A DNA stretch of 64,000 bases, taken from Erysipelotrichaceae bacterium 66202529 (GTDB taxonomy: Bacteria; Bacillota_I; Bacilli_A; Erysipelotrichales; Erysipelotrichaceae). The translations under genes and the position numbers were made by a program. The notes beneath the pieces were generated by a model. It did not search any database and was not told where the DNA came from. It saw only the letters and a list, made by a program, of their open reading frames with translations. Each line of letters opens with the position of its first letter. The stretch's first letter is position 1. The stretch lies in the NCBI GenBank assembly GCA_017161075.1, contig CP046174.1, forward strand, positions 2,852,001 through 2,916,000. The letters run 5' to 3'. This document shows positions 8,781-17,852 of this stretch, one piece after another.

Positions 8781-10196
8781 ATCATCAGATATATTCCTTA
8801 AAGTATCTGCTTCTGCATCCCTGCCAGAACCGGAAACAGGCCGTTTTTGGTATTTTACTGTCTTTTTCCGTCGAAAGAACAGGAATGCACTCAAGCCGGC
8901 AAGCAGCACACAGCCTCCGCCCAGGCCATATATGACCATTTTATGCTTTTTCAATGAAGCGGCCACATCCTTGCGGTACTGATCATAAGCAGTCTGTGAG
9001 ATCGCTGCTGCTCCAGAATAGATCTGCAGAGTCTTTTCCGTGGCTTCATACTGATAGTAAACCATATTGCCCTTTTCATCCATTACATAAAGCAGAGCAT
9101 AGTTCTCTAAAGCGGCATCGTTAAATTTCCAGCCGTTTAATTCGTATTTGTCAATCTTCACAGTTGTAAAGGTCATGTCCTCGCGTGTCTGCAGCTCCTT
9201 TGGCACATCTACGATAAAGACATTGTTCCCCAACAGCGCCATCGGACGAAGCTGTGTTTCGACTGTGTTTGTTTCCGTATTATAAATATAGTAATTTTTT
9301 TCCTTAGTCTTGTCATCCTGCAGATACACAACCGTCTTTTTCAGAAGATTGCTTTTCCATGCCTTGACCTCTTTGCCGTCGACTTTTATTTTCACCTCTT
9401 CAAATGATTTTGCAGGCTTGTCCACACCATCAAGACTGCGGACAAACCCGAGCTTTGTGCCGTTATAGGTCACAAAGACAACCGGAGTTTCATCGACATT
9501 GACAGTGATTGTGTACTCCTTTGTACTGCCATCCTCTGCCGCTACACTGACCGTGATCGTATTTTTCCCCGGTTTTAGCGATTTGGTTCCTGTACCATAT
9601 ACAACAGCCTTGTCATCAGCAGCCGAAGCCGATACCTTAATACTGGAGACATCACCGTTTAAATTAACGGTATACTGCGTTTTCGATGCGGAAAATTTCG
9701 GACTAAGTGTACCCTGAGACAAGCTCAGGCTTGCCAGATTGGCATTGCTGGATAGCTTCTTTTCTTCTTTTTGCGGTTCTTCTGTTTTCGGTGTTTCCGG
9801 TTTTTCAGAAGGCTGGTTATTTTGCGTCTGTGACGGTTTTGCTACAACCTGCACAGATGCAGAACCGGATACAGCGACATCCTTCTCTGTATTGTAGTCG
9901 CCCAGTGTTCCAGATGCAGATACTGTCAGCGTTCCCTCTGCGGTTGCTGTGACTGTAAACGATTGTGAGCTGTTATCCAGCCAGTAGGTACCGTTTGCAG
10001 CACCGCTGACACTGATATTACCGGCACCGCTGGAAGCACTTACCGTAAAGGTGACACTATCACCCACATAGATCGTGCTTGCACTGGCAGTAACACTTAA
10101 TCCCGCCGCATACAGAAAGCCGGAAACATTCAGGATTCCGACAGCCAGTAGACATACGGCAGCCAATTTACAAAGCCTTGATTTGAATTTCGTCAT
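8778..10196 (-). CDS. Membrane-anchored surface protein with Ig-like and cadherin-like beta-sandwich domains
   Basis: The protein has 472 residues. A signal peptide (residues 1-30, LAAVCLLAVGILNVSGFLYA) is followed by a first beta-rich domain (about 32-125, LSVTASASTIYVGDSVTFTV) of bacterial Ig or cohesin-like character. Then comes a Pro/Lys/Glu linker (PSEKPETPKTEEPQKEEKK) and a cadherin-like beta-sandwich domain (about 155-235, ending STKEYTITVNV). A mixed domain follows, then one transmembrane helix near 425-447 (YGLGGGCVLLAGLSAFLFF) with a basic cytoplasmic tail. The ribosome site AAAGGAG lies in the last codons of the upstream dockerin gene, so the two are translationally linked. It may display or bind its dockerin partner; that is inference. 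Confidence 0.75.
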   Translation of the reverse strand: MTKFKSRLCKLAAVCLLAVGILNVSGFLYAAGLSVTASASTIYVGDSVTFTVSASSGAGNISVSGAANGTYWLDNSSQSFTVTATAEGTLTVSASGTLGDYNTEKDVAVSGSASVQVVAKPSQTQNNQPSEKPETPKTEEPQKEEKKLSSNANLASLSLSQGTLSPKFSASKTQYTVNLNGDVSSIKVSASAADDKAVVYGTGTKSLKPGKNTITVSVAAEDGSTKEYTITVNVDETPVVFVTYNGTKLGFVRSLDGVDKPAKSFEEVKIKVDGKEVKAWKSNLLKKTVVYLQDDKTKEKNYYIYNTETNTVETQLRPMALLGNNVFIVDVPKELQTREDMTFTTVKIDKYELNGWKFNDAALENYALLYVMDEKGNMVYYQYEATEKTLQIYSGAAAISQTAYDQYRKDVAASLKKHKMVIYGLGGGCVLLAGLSAFLFFRRKKTVKYQKRPVSGSGRDAEADTLRNISDD

Positions 10197-10200
10197 TGCA

Positions 10201-11973
10201 TTACTCCTTTATTGTACTTTTTCCCATAATATGGTTTTTAATAATAACATAATCCGCAGGAGTGATTTTACCATCCTTATTCACATCTGCCGCTGTCAGC
10301 GCTTTTCCTGTCAGTGTTGATTTTTTCATAATGTGATTTTTCACCTTAACGTAATCCGCCGGTGTAATTTTTCCATCGTTATTAACATCCCCCAGCTTAT
10401 AGGCATCGTTTGCTCCTGTATCACTACCTCCGGAGGAATCACTCGTATAGCCGTTTTCAGAAAGCAGAGAGCTGTGGATATAGCCGTAGCTGCTATTGAA
10501 ATTATAGCTATTTCCGGAGTAATCAATCGCACTTCTAGCACTGTTCAGCGGTGTATCCAACTGAATTTTATACCAGACATTGCTTCCGCTCACAGTTTCT
10601 CCGCTAACCTTGTCAAGAACTATAAACGCCATGTTTCCATTCTTCGGCGTCGTATACAGACTGGCGGAGGAGGTAGAAGCCTCCTTGCGGATATTGATTG
10701 CTCCCTGATCCTTAAAGACCAGTTTCTTGGAGCCTGCATCACTTCTGCTGCTGTAGCTGTCAACCTTCCACATCCAGTGTGCGGCAGTTTCCCCCCAGTA
10801 TGGATCAGATGCATAGGAAACATTCATACCGCTTGCCTTGTCTCCGAGGAATGCCCCGTGATATGTGGAATATTTCGGTGTTGAATACCATAGATTGACG
10901 TAATATTTATCATGGTCGAGAATACTGTTTTGCGGTGATGAATAACCGTTTGCCTGTCCCGGATCGGAGTCTACCGCATTATGTCCGAACAGATTGTTTT
11001 TACTGGTTGCGATAGAGCTCGTTCCAAAATAACTTTCATTGACTGCAACGCCAAAGGATGCCAGTGCATTGGCGCCATATGTATTTTGATATTGAATAAA
11101 GTATTTTCCCATTTCATACATTTTAGTATCCTTTGCAGTATATAGGGAATCCAGGTAGCTCTTTACATACCCGTTTAAATCCTCAGCCGTAAAGCCTGTC
11201 TTTGTACGTGAGGATACATACTGATAATAATTATAGTACGGCTGTGATGCATTGATCGAATTCTTTCTCGTATTCGCCCTGTAATCATCGATCATCTGAT
11301 GAAAGCTGGTATAGAAATAATGCCCATCATAGCTGTAGTATACCGTATTGCTTTTCATATAGCTTTGCTGCTTCCCAACCATTAACGAGCTGGTATAATA
11401 CGGCTGGCGTATATTTAAGGTAATATTATGTATGATATCACCGTTTTTACATACATAGTAATTAACGGACTGTACAACATCCTCATTGTCATAATCCAGA
11501 ATTTCCACCTCACTGGCATCTACCAGACCGACAACACCGGACAGCATGAATTTCACCTTGGTACCATTGCTTTCATATCCCAGGAAAGCGCCGTCAGCCG
11601 CATAATAGCCATTGGTGTATCCGGAATAGCCGGTACCGACTTCCGTATAGCTGGTATTCTTTCCGGAATCAGACTTTGTTTTGAAATTGACAACGCCGTA
11701 TTTTATGTCCTTTGCGCCGCCAATGCCCCTGGTTTTCGCCATATTCTCGCGTGCTGCCTGCTCTTTTTTCGTTTGTGCTTCCAGCTTGGCAGTATCTTCG
11801 ATTACGATTTTTCCATTCTCATCAATACGCTTAAAAACATGATCCTCCGGCAGCCGTGAGGAAACAGACTCCGGCTCTTTTTCTGTTGTATTCTGAGCCC
11901 CGACATATCCCTGCTGAAGCAAAACACTTCCGCAAAGCAGAACAGCTAGACCCGCAATAATTTTTTTCTTCAT
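10201..11973 (-). CDS. Secreted endo-beta-N-acetylglucosaminidase with SH3-like domain and C-terminal dockerin
   Basis: The protein has 590 residues from the ATG at 11973, chosen because AAAGGGA precedes it and a clean signal peptide follows (MKKKIIAGLAVLLCG). The central region (about 200-440) is a peptidoglycan glucosaminidase: the likely catalytic Glu is in FGVAVNESYFG (about residue 313), followed by NNLFGHNAVD. A bacterial SH3-like domain follows (INIRKEAST...YGYIHSSLL). The last 60 residues are a type-I dockerin with two calcium-loop repeats (DVNNDGKITPADYV and DVNKDGKITPADYV). Dockerins bind cohesins on scaffold or surface proteins, so the enzyme is probably docked on the cell surface. 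It is first in an operon with the anchored Ig-like protein. Confidence 0.87.
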   Translation of the reverse strand: MKKKIIAGLAVLLCGSVLLQQGYVGAQNTTEKEPESVSSRLPEDHVFKRIDENGKIVIEDTAKLEAQTKKEQAARENMAKTRGIGGAKDIKYGVVNFKTKSDSGKNTSYTEVGTGYSGYTNGYYAADGAFLGYESNGTKVKFMLSGVVGLVDASEVEILDYDNEDVVQSVNYYVCKNGDIIHNITLNIRQPYYTSSLMVGKQQSYMKSNTVYYSYDGHYFYTSFHQMIDDYRANTRKNSINASQPYYNYYQYVSSRTKTGFTAEDLNGYVKSYLDSLYTAKDTKMYEMGKYFIQYQNTYGANALASFGVAVNESYFGTSSIATSKNNLFGHNAVDSDPGQANGYSSPQNSILDHDKYYVNLWYSTPKYSTYHGAFLGDKASGMNVSYASDPYWGETAAHWMWKVDSYSSRSDAGSKKLVFKDQGAINIRKEASTSSASLYTTPKNGNMAFIVLDKVSGETVSGSNVWYKIQLDTPLNSARSAIDYSGNSYNFNSSYGYIHSSLLSENGYTSDSSGGSDTGANDAYKLGDVNNDGKITPADYVKVKNHIMKKSTLTGKALTAADVNKDGKITPADYVIIKNHIMGKSTIKE

Positions 11974-12499
11974 ATCATCACATTCCCTTTTCATACAAAG
12001 CCCGTCAGCCTAATTATATAAGAAAGTAAAAGAACATGCAAATTTATTTCTATTTGAAATTCTTAATTTTTTGTGGGAATACGGCAATGCAGAATTTTAT
12101 GGAAGAATTTCCCTTTAAACAGCTATGCATCACATTGTAATCACTAGCTGTTCCATCCTGTATATCGCCTGTAAACGGTCACCTTTTCCATATAACAAAC
12201 AGAATCTTTTATCTCGCTGCATAGCTTTCCTAGTATAATTTTATGATTTAACATTTCCTGTATTATTGTTCACCGATATATAAGAAACAGCTTTAATTTC
12301 ATAATACATAAATGAATGACTTGGTTAACAGTCTGGTAAAAGAATTGAGCAGATGTATTTTTAATGGACAATAGCATCACTTGATAATATAAATTATGAA
12401 ATATATAAAGAATTTTTCTGATTTTTTAGGAGTTTTACATTTTCTTTACGTATGTAGTAGTGTAAAGCATAAGACTGTATACGAAAGGATGTGAAGAAT
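11974..12499. other. Divergent intergenic region, AT-rich
   Basis: These 526 nt separate two divergently transcribed genes and should hold both promoters. I see no open frame, tRNA or hairpin with a T-run. The final 70 nt before the Rpn gene (GGAGTTTTACATTTTCTTTA followed by CGTATGTAG, from about 12430) resemble a stretch at about 22520. Confidence 0.5.
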
Positions 12500-13474
12500 A
12501 TGCTTACAAAAGATGTAATAGAGAATAAAGAAATGAAGGTAGAGGTGCAGGAACGATTAAAATATGATAACGATATTTTTTTTAAGTTCGCTCTTGGCAC
12601 AGAGGATGAAGATGCTGCGTTTATCCGTAACACCATTATTGAACGAGTGACCGGTATCCATCCTAAGGAAAGCACCGTATTAAATCCTAATCTGGATCCT
12701 GCTATTCTCAAAAAGAAAAAAATGGTATTGGACATCCGTGTGAAGGACAGCGAAGGAAGAGAATACGGCATCGAAATGCAGACTACCTATTCAAAGCAAT
12801 CAGAGTTGAAACGCTTTGAACTGTACGGAGCCAGAATGTTATCGAATCAGCTTGATAGCGGAGAAAGGTATTATGATCTTCTGCCTGTTTATCAAATCAT
12901 CTTTCTTGATTCCTATGCAGAACACACGAAGAAGTTAATTGATACCTATCAGATGAGAAATGAGGAAGGAGAAGTAGAAAGTAAGCGCAGTTTAATGAAG
13001 CGAATTTACATCTATCTGCCGGAGATAAATGCAATCGTCAAGCGCAAAGGATTTGAGAAGCTGAATGACTTTGAACAACTGTGCTTCCTGTTTAAAAATA
13101 ATGATGAAGATGGTATACTAAAAACAGAGGAAAGGCTGGTGAAGAAGGTAATGGAAAAGTACAGAAAATTTCAAGATGCAGAAGACCTCTGGTCGATAGC
13201 GATGGCAACGCAGATACAGGAACAGCGCGAAAAAAATGCCATTTTGGATAGTTTCAAGGATGGTGTTGAACAAGGAATTGAGCAGGGGATTAAACAGGGA
13301 CAAAAAGAAGGGGAAAGAACGCTGTTAAATCGACAAATGGTAAAGAAATATCATGAAGACTGCTCAACATGGTTATGTTCTTTAACAACGGAACAGCTCG
13401 ACCTTGTATTCAATTTATTATTCACCTGTGATACCTTGCAGGAACTAAAGGATCAGCTTACAGGCAACAAATAA
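12500..13474 (+). CDS. Rpn family PD-(D/E)XK nuclease (recombination-promoting nuclease/putative transposase)
   Basis: The protein has 324 residues. The N-terminal 250 residues match the Rpn/PD-(D/E)XK layout: KYDNDIFFKFALG at the start, then the core VLDIRVKDSEGREYGIEMQ with Asp and the Glu-x-Gln pair of the active site (about residues 95-112). The C-terminus carries the GIEQGIEQGIKQGQKEG glycine/glutamine repeat common in this family, and a final helical domain. Such proteins are DNA endonucleases linked to recA-independent recombination and, in recent work on the E. coli family, to phage defence. ATG 12500 is preferred over the GTG at 12491 because AAAGGA sits 10 nt upstream of it and only 1 nt from the GTG. 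It stands alone with its own terminator. Confidence 0.87.
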   Translation: MLTKDVIENKEMKVEVQERLKYDNDIFFKFALGTEDEDAAFIRNTIIERVTGIHPKESTVLNPNLDPAILKKKKMVLDIRVKDSEGREYGIEMQTTYSKQSELKRFELYGARMLSNQLDSGERYYDLLPVYQIIFLDSYAEHTKKLIDTYQMRNEEGEVESKRSLMKRIYIYLPEINAIVKRKGFEKLNDFEQLCFLFKNNDEDGILKTEERLVKKVMEKYRKFQDAEDLWSIAMATQIQEQREKNAILDSFKDGVEQGIEQGIKQGQKEGERTLLNRQMVKKYHEDCSTWLCSLTTEQLDLVFNLLFTCDTLQELKDQLTGNK

Positions 13475-13486
13475 TACATATAAAGC

Positions 13487-13528
13487 CATAAAAAAACTGT
13501 TTTATGTGAATGAAAACAGTTTTTTATG
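13487..13528 (+). terminator. Intrinsic terminator of the Rpn gene
   Basis: CATAAAAAAACTGTTTT pairs with AAAACAGTTTTTTATG around a 9-nt loop. The stem is AT-rich with a T-run inside the 3' arm, and it could work in both directions. Confidence 0.8.
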
Positions 13529-13883
13529 CAGGTTCTATACGAGATGTTTATGAAACAATGCCTCGAGATATGCTGATTTTATCAGGTAATACAGCACAGT
13601 ATAAATAAAAGCAGGTAATTATGCTCTTTAGATTCATTTATTACCTATTCTATATAGGTGATTCATAACATTAAGATAAGACAATGGAACTATTCACAAA
13701 AAAAACTGGCAAATATCAACGAAAGTATTTTCATATTATCATATCGGGTGAAAAAGGGCATAGAAGACTATAGCAGGTCTTTCTCTAAGTCGCTTTTCAT
13801 AACGCTCTTCCTAAATTCTATCTTTTTTTTGGTGAATAGTAACCTTTCTGTATATATTGCTGTATAAATTTTGAAAATTTTTG

Positions 13884-13912
13884 TTGCATTTTACATTATA
13901 AGATGGTATGAT
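13884..13912 (+). promoter_or_regulatory. Probable sigma-A promoter of rpmB
   Basis: TTGCAT (-35) and TATGAT (-10) are separated by exactly 17 nt, about 50 nt before the rpmB start. The upstream 350 nt (13529-13883) are AT-rich and hold nothing else I can support. Confidence 0.7.
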
Positions 13913-13961
13913 ATCTAAGCAAATTGTGTTTTAAAGTATTGTACGGAAGGAGGTAAACGGT

Positions 13962-14153
13962 ATGTCAAAAGTTTGTGCAATTACAGGTAAAGGCCCTTTA
14001 TCAGGTAATAAACGCTCTCACTCTATGCGTGCTAGTCGTCGTAACTGGAATGTAAACTTACAGAAAGTTAAAGTCGTTGTTGATGGAAAACCTCAAACGA
14101 TCCGTATTAGTGCTCGTGCATTAAAAACGCTGAAAAACAAAAAAGCTATCTAA
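13962..14153 (+). CDS. rpmB: 50S ribosomal protein L28
   Basis: The 63-residue protein matches L28 along its length: [20 protein letters not shown] at the start, then [13 protein letters not shown] and a basic C-terminus (TLKNKKAI). L28 belongs to the large ribosomal subunit near the E-site/L1 region. The CxxC zinc ribbon of some L28 paralogues is absent (only one Cys). The ribosome site is AAGGAGG with good spacing. In Bacillus rpmB lies next to the thiN end of the prpC-prkC cluster; here it is near that cluster but on the opposite strand. Confidence 0.97.
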   Translation: MSKVCAITGKGPLSGNKRSHSMRASRRNWNVNLQKVKVVVDGKPQTIRISARALKTLKNKKAI

Positions 14154-14164
14154 GAGTGAATATG

Positions 14165-14187
14165 AAACAGGGTAAACCTGTTTTTTT
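14165..14187 (+). terminator. Intrinsic terminator of rpmB
   Basis: AAACAGG and CCTGTTT form the stem, followed by a T-run (TTTTTTTC). It starts about 12 nt after the stop codon. Confidence 0.88.
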
Positions 14188-14244
14188 CTTTTTGTTCAGA
14201 TTCCTTTAGATATAAAGCATACCACTATAGTATAAAATACCATA

Positions 14245-14286
14245 AAAGCAGACTGTTACCTTTATGCAAGGGAACGGTCTGCTTTC
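14245..14286. terminator. Hairpin in the convergent rpmB / kinase-like gene gap
   Basis: AAAGCAGACTGTTACC pairs with GGGAACGGTCTGCTTT (wobble and one bulge) around a short loop. TTTCTTTAT follows on the plus strand and TTTTATGG on the minus strand. It is probably a second, bidirectional terminator. The remaining 300 nt to 14613 hold no gene I can support. Confidence 0.6.
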
Positions 14287-14613
14287 TTTATACTCTTTAA
14301 TATTATTTCATCTATTGATCTATATACACTATGTCCTATTTCATCTATATCCTATTTCATTTGTATATGATTTGAGGTACGACGTTTCAACTCATAGCTT
14401 ATTGAATATGCTATGCTGCATTATATTGTTTTCTCACAAGGCTCATGAATCTAAATAAAGTACCGTTTCACCCATCCTCCAAATAGCAATCTGACCTCTC
14501 AAAGAGAAGTCCTAACAATAAACAATATAACTGCTTTCTGCTTTTCAGTCTTTTACCTGTTAAATAATCCAAACCTGTTACATCCTGGAAAAGAGCTGTC
14601 TTTTATATGCCTT

Positions 14614-16239
14614 CTATGACACATCAAATACACTGTTTCCAATAAACTCCGCAAGAATACTGCTTCTTGGCACTGCAGCCTCACTGCCATCCACAAAATA
14701 GGCAAGCAGCTTTTTCAAACGGTTAGCCTCCAGATACTGCTCCTCCTGCGGATGCACCTTATCCAGTAATGGTATAACGATTTTCTTTAGAATCGACATT
14801 TCATACACCATGGAGGAATTGAAAATAGCATCGGCCTCCTCCTGGTATGGATAGATGTTACGATCCTCTCCCTGCTTGACATTCCTCCAGAAATGGATGG
14901 TATTCTGTGCACTCCAGCCACGAAACTGATAATCTCTGGCAATGCGACGGATCAGGCGGTAATCACTTGTCGGTATGCGATTATGCTCATCCAGATTCAG
15001 ATGGGTCAGTGCATTGATATAAATACGGAATTTTGCTTCCTCCGGCAAATCAGCCGAGGTTTTTGGGTTCAGACCATGGATTCCTTCGACAATCAGGATA
15101 TGATCGTCATCCAGAAGAATAGCATTTTCCTTCCATTCACGCAATCCGGTTTTGAAATTAAAGACAGGCATATGCACCGGTTCTTTATGCAGCAGCTTCA
15201 GCATTGTATCATTAAACAACTCCAGATCAAGCGCCTCCAGACCTTCAAAATCATAGCTGCCATCCGGCAGCTTCGGACAGTCCTCACGATTTTTATAAAA
15301 ATCATCCATAGAAATCGGAAGTGGTTTTTTCCCCAGAATCTTCAGATGGATCGCCAACCGTCTAGAAAAGGTCGTTTTTCCTGCAGAGCTCGGCCCTGCA
15401 ATCAATATAAATTTCGTATGCGGATGTCCCTGTACAATTGATGCAGCAAGCTCGGCGAGTTTCTTCTCCACCATGGTTTCGCTCATCAGCACCAAATCAT
15501 CCATATGTCCCTGCTGAATCTGTGCATTGAGCTGTGCAATATTTGACACACCGATCAGCCTGCCCCATGCTTCAAATTCCTGAAACACATGAAACAGCTT
15601 TGCCTGATTATGGAATCCGTTATTGGCAGAAAGCCAGATTCCCGGGGCATAAAAACGAATGGAAAAATGGGTTAGATAGGAAGTGTCCGGCAGCATGATG
15701 CCATAGAAATAATCTTCATATCCGCACAGTGTATAAATACTGCTCGTAGCACTTTTCCGGCAGCCGAGCAAATTGGCTTTGTTTTTCATTCCCAGACGGT
15801 CAAAATATGCCTGTGCCTCTACCGTGGGAACAACGCGGCGGTGAATCACTTCTTTGGCGGCTATAAGCTCCTTCATGCGTCTTTCGATTTTTCGTACATC
15901 CTGTGGCTTACAGTAGTTCTGCTTATCTATTTCACAATACTGACCGCCGCTGAGGGCATGCTCCATACGAACATGTGCATCCGGAAACAGACTGCGCACT
16001 GCCACGATGAACAGGAAATTCAGGCTGCGCTCATAAATAAGCTTCCCTGTCTCACTGTCGGCATAAATAAAATCCAGAACAGCGTTTCTTTTTACACGGT
16101 AATTCAGATCATGCAGCTTTCCATCCAGCGTAACTGCATAAACCACAGCCTGTAACGGTAATGTCTGCAGCAGCTCATGAACATAGGTACCCGCCTCACA
16201 GTGCAGCAGCTCCCCGTTTTTCAATTTCAGTTCCAGCAT
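14614..16239 (-). CDS. Nucleoside (uridine) kinase-like protein with N-terminal TGS/threonyl-tRNA-synthetase-like domain
   Basis: The protein has 541 residues. The first 60 residues form a TGS-like ubiquitin fold (KLKNGELLHCEAGTYVHELL). Residues about 65-240 resemble the second additional domain of threonyl-tRNA synthetase. The C-terminal 260 residues are a uridine-kinase-like P-loop domain with GPSSAGKT (282-289), SMDDFYKNRED (kinase Asp and Tyr) and EGIHGLN. Proteins of this fusion type are widespread in Firmicutes as 'nucleoside kinase', with the substrate usually assigned by similarity to Udk. The start has AAGGAGG 9 nt upstream. It is a single gene facing rpmB. Confidence 0.87.
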   Translation of the reverse strand: MLELKLKNGELLHCEAGTYVHELLQTLPLQAVVYAVTLDGKLHDLNYRVKRNAVLDFIYADSETGKLIYERSLNFLFIVAVRSLFPDAHVRMEHALSGGQYCEIDKQNYCKPQDVRKIERRMKELIAAKEVIHRRVVPTVEAQAYFDRLGMKNKANLLGCRKSATSSIYTLCGYEDYFYGIMLPDTSYLTHFSIRFYAPGIWLSANNGFHNQAKLFHVFQEFEAWGRLIGVSNIAQLNAQIQQGHMDDLVLMSETMVEKKLAELAASIVQGHPHTKFILIAGPSSAGKTTFSRRLAIHLKILGKKPLPISMDDFYKNREDCPKLPDGSYDFEGLEALDLELFNDTMLKLLHKEPVHMPVFNFKTGLREWKENAILLDDDHILIVEGIHGLNPKTSADLPEEAKFRIYINALTHLNLDEHNRIPTSDYRLIRRIARDYQFRGWSAQNTIHFWRNVKQGEDRNIYPYQEEADAIFNSSMVYEMSILKKIVIPLLDKVHPQEEQYLEANRLKKLLAYFVDGSEAAVPRSSILAEFIGNSVFDVS

Positions 16240-16450
16240 AGGAATACCTCCTTTTCATCAGTATATGTGCATATGGTATTGTCCATACATTTCCATTCCT
16301 GAAAACAGTCCTCTGTTGCTTTTATCATAAACTGCATCTTTTCGTGATGTGTACTCTTATTATACCCGCTTCCTTATAAAAACAAAAGAGAAAGGAAGGC
16401 AGCTTCATATGCTTACCGGGATATTGTTGGATGAAATGCGTTCACAAATG

Positions 16451-16490
16451 CAAAAAAGACACAAGACCACGTATCAGTGATGCTGTGTCT
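16451..16490 (-). terminator. Terminator of the rlmN-thiN operon
   Basis: AGACACA (16457-16463) and TGTGTCT (16484-16490) make a perfect 7-bp stem. On the minus strand it is followed by TTTTTTG. It lies about 60 nt after the thiN stop. I support no gene in the gap 16240-16547; the kinase-like gene's promoter must be within it. Confidence 0.8.
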
Positions 16491-16547
16491 GATTATGATA
16501 AATGTTTTACAGAAAAGCGGGCAAAAACACTGCTTGTATTGCTTTTA

Positions 16548-17153
16548 TCAGGCATCTCTACACTGCATCATCAGCACACGGCCGTAATGCACTGTGATTT
16601 TTGCAATTCTTCCATTGATTTCATTGGAAAGCGGATAGATGTCTGTCACCTTTAAGATCCGTTCCTTTAATGGATAGGCAACGCCTTCCTCACTGATACA
16701 GGAATCCTCCAAGGGCAGAAACGACAGATAGGTATGTTGTTTTTCTACCTCATAGGTACCCGGATGCAGCACCTTCAGAATGTTTGTATCATTCATAAGT
16801 GTTAAAGGCAGATCACGGTAAATCATTAGATGGACATTCGCCAGCTCGTGATCCAGACGGCCCCCAAGTCCGCCATACAAAATGATATCCTCATAACCAA
16901 GCTGCATCGCCGCTTCAATAGCTACCTCGGTATCGGTTTCATTTTTGTGAGAGGGCAGCTTTTCCACTTCACAAAACTGCTTGAGCTGTTCAAATTCCTC
17001 TTTGGTGATGCTATCAAAGTCCCCTACGGCTTTGCGCATGGCAATTCCCTGCCGCATACAGCATACCGCTCCATGATCCACACCGATATAATCTGCATGC
17101 TCCATAACGGGAACTGTTACACACATGCCTGCAACAAGAACTACCCTTGACAT
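16548..17153 (-). CDS. thiN: Thiamine pyrophosphokinase
   Basis: The enzyme transfers pyrophosphate from ATP to thiamine, giving thiamine diphosphate. The 201-residue protein shows the family's order of motifs: ADYIGVDHGAVCCMRQG (substrate loop), AVGDFDSI (metal/ATP Asp pair), NETDTEVAI, and GGLGGRLDHELANV. The length is normal for bacterial ThiN. The start overlaps the rpe stop by 13 nt, indicating tight coupling. As in Bacillus it closes the prpC-prkC-rsgA-rpe-thiN run. Confidence 0.93.
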   Translation of the reverse strand: MSRVVLVAGMCVTVPVMEHADYIGVDHGAVCCMRQGIAMRKAVGDFDSITKEEFEQLKQFCEVEKLPSHKNETDTEVAIEAAMQLGYEDIILYGGLGGRLDHELANVHLMIYRDLPLTLMNDTNILKVLHPGTYEVEKQHTYLSFLPLEDSCISEEGVAYPLKERILKVTDIYPLSNEINGRIAKITVHYGRVLMMQCRDA

Positions 17154-17806
17154 GCCAGCAGCGCATCCACAGCTTCCGCAATACCGTTTTTGAATACATA
17201 GCTTCCGGCAACCAGTGTATCTACACCTGCTGCGACAGCCAGCTTTGCAGTTTCTTTATTGATACCGCCATCGATCTCAATCCGTGTATCCAATCCCTCT
17301 TTTTCAATCTGTGCACGCAGCACACGCACCTTCTCGAGCGTATCCTCCATAAAGGACTGTCCGCCAAAGCCCGGCTCTACCGACATGATCAAAATCAGAT
17401 CAATTTCCTTTAAGTGTGCAAGCAATCCCTCTACACCGGTTTTCGGCTTTACCGATACCCCAGCCTGTACTCCCATAGCACGTATTTTACGGCATAATTC
17501 CAGACAGGCATCCATATCCTTTACAGCCTCCAGATGGAAGGTGATGATATCCGCACCAGCTTTAGCGAAGATTTCCGATACCATATCCGGATTGTCTACC
17601 ATGATATGCACATCCATTACCATATCCACTGCTTTTTTAAAGCCTTTGAGAAGATCCGGCCCAAAGGTCAGATTCGGTACAAAATGTCCATCCATAACAT
17701 CGAAATGCATCCATTTGGCATTGCTTTCGTTTAACTCCTTCAGCTGCTCACTCGTCCTGGAATAGTCCAGTGACAAAATGGATGGAGCAATTACTAATTC
17801 CTTCAT
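17141..17806 (-). CDS. rpe: Ribulose-phosphate 3-epimerase
   Basis: Rpe interconverts ribulose-5-phosphate and xylulose-5-phosphate in the pentose phosphate pathway. The 221-residue TIM-barrel protein shows APSILSLDYS at the start, HFDVMDGHFVPNLTFG (metal His and Asp), MSVEPGFGGQSF, and EIDGGI (second catalytic Asp), all in family order. AGGAGG precedes the start at usable distance. It lies 46 nt after rsgA and overlaps thiN. Confidence 0.97.
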   Translation of the reverse strand: MKELVIAPSILSLDYSRTSEQLKELNESNAKWMHFDVMDGHFVPNLTFGPDLLKGFKKAVDMVMDVHIMVDNPDMVSEIFAKAGADIITFHLEAVKDMDACLELCRKIRAMGVQAGVSVKPKTGVEGLLAHLKEIDLILIMSVEPGFGGQSFMEDTLEKVRVLRAQIEKEGLDTRIEIDGGINKETAKLAVAAGVDTLVAGSYVFKNGIAEAVDALLACQG

Positions 17807-17852
17807 AACATATATCCTCCTTACTATTTTTATTGTATATAGCGTGTATGCG

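Noticed and set aside
13658..13867. Plus-strand ORF of 69 codons before rpmB
   Set aside because: It starts with GTG, lacks a ribosome site and lies in AT-rich promoter DNA; the composition looks non-coding.
16431..16655. Plus-strand ORF over the operon terminator and thiN end
   Set aside because: It overlaps a convincing terminator and a real gene on the other strand, and has no ribosome site.
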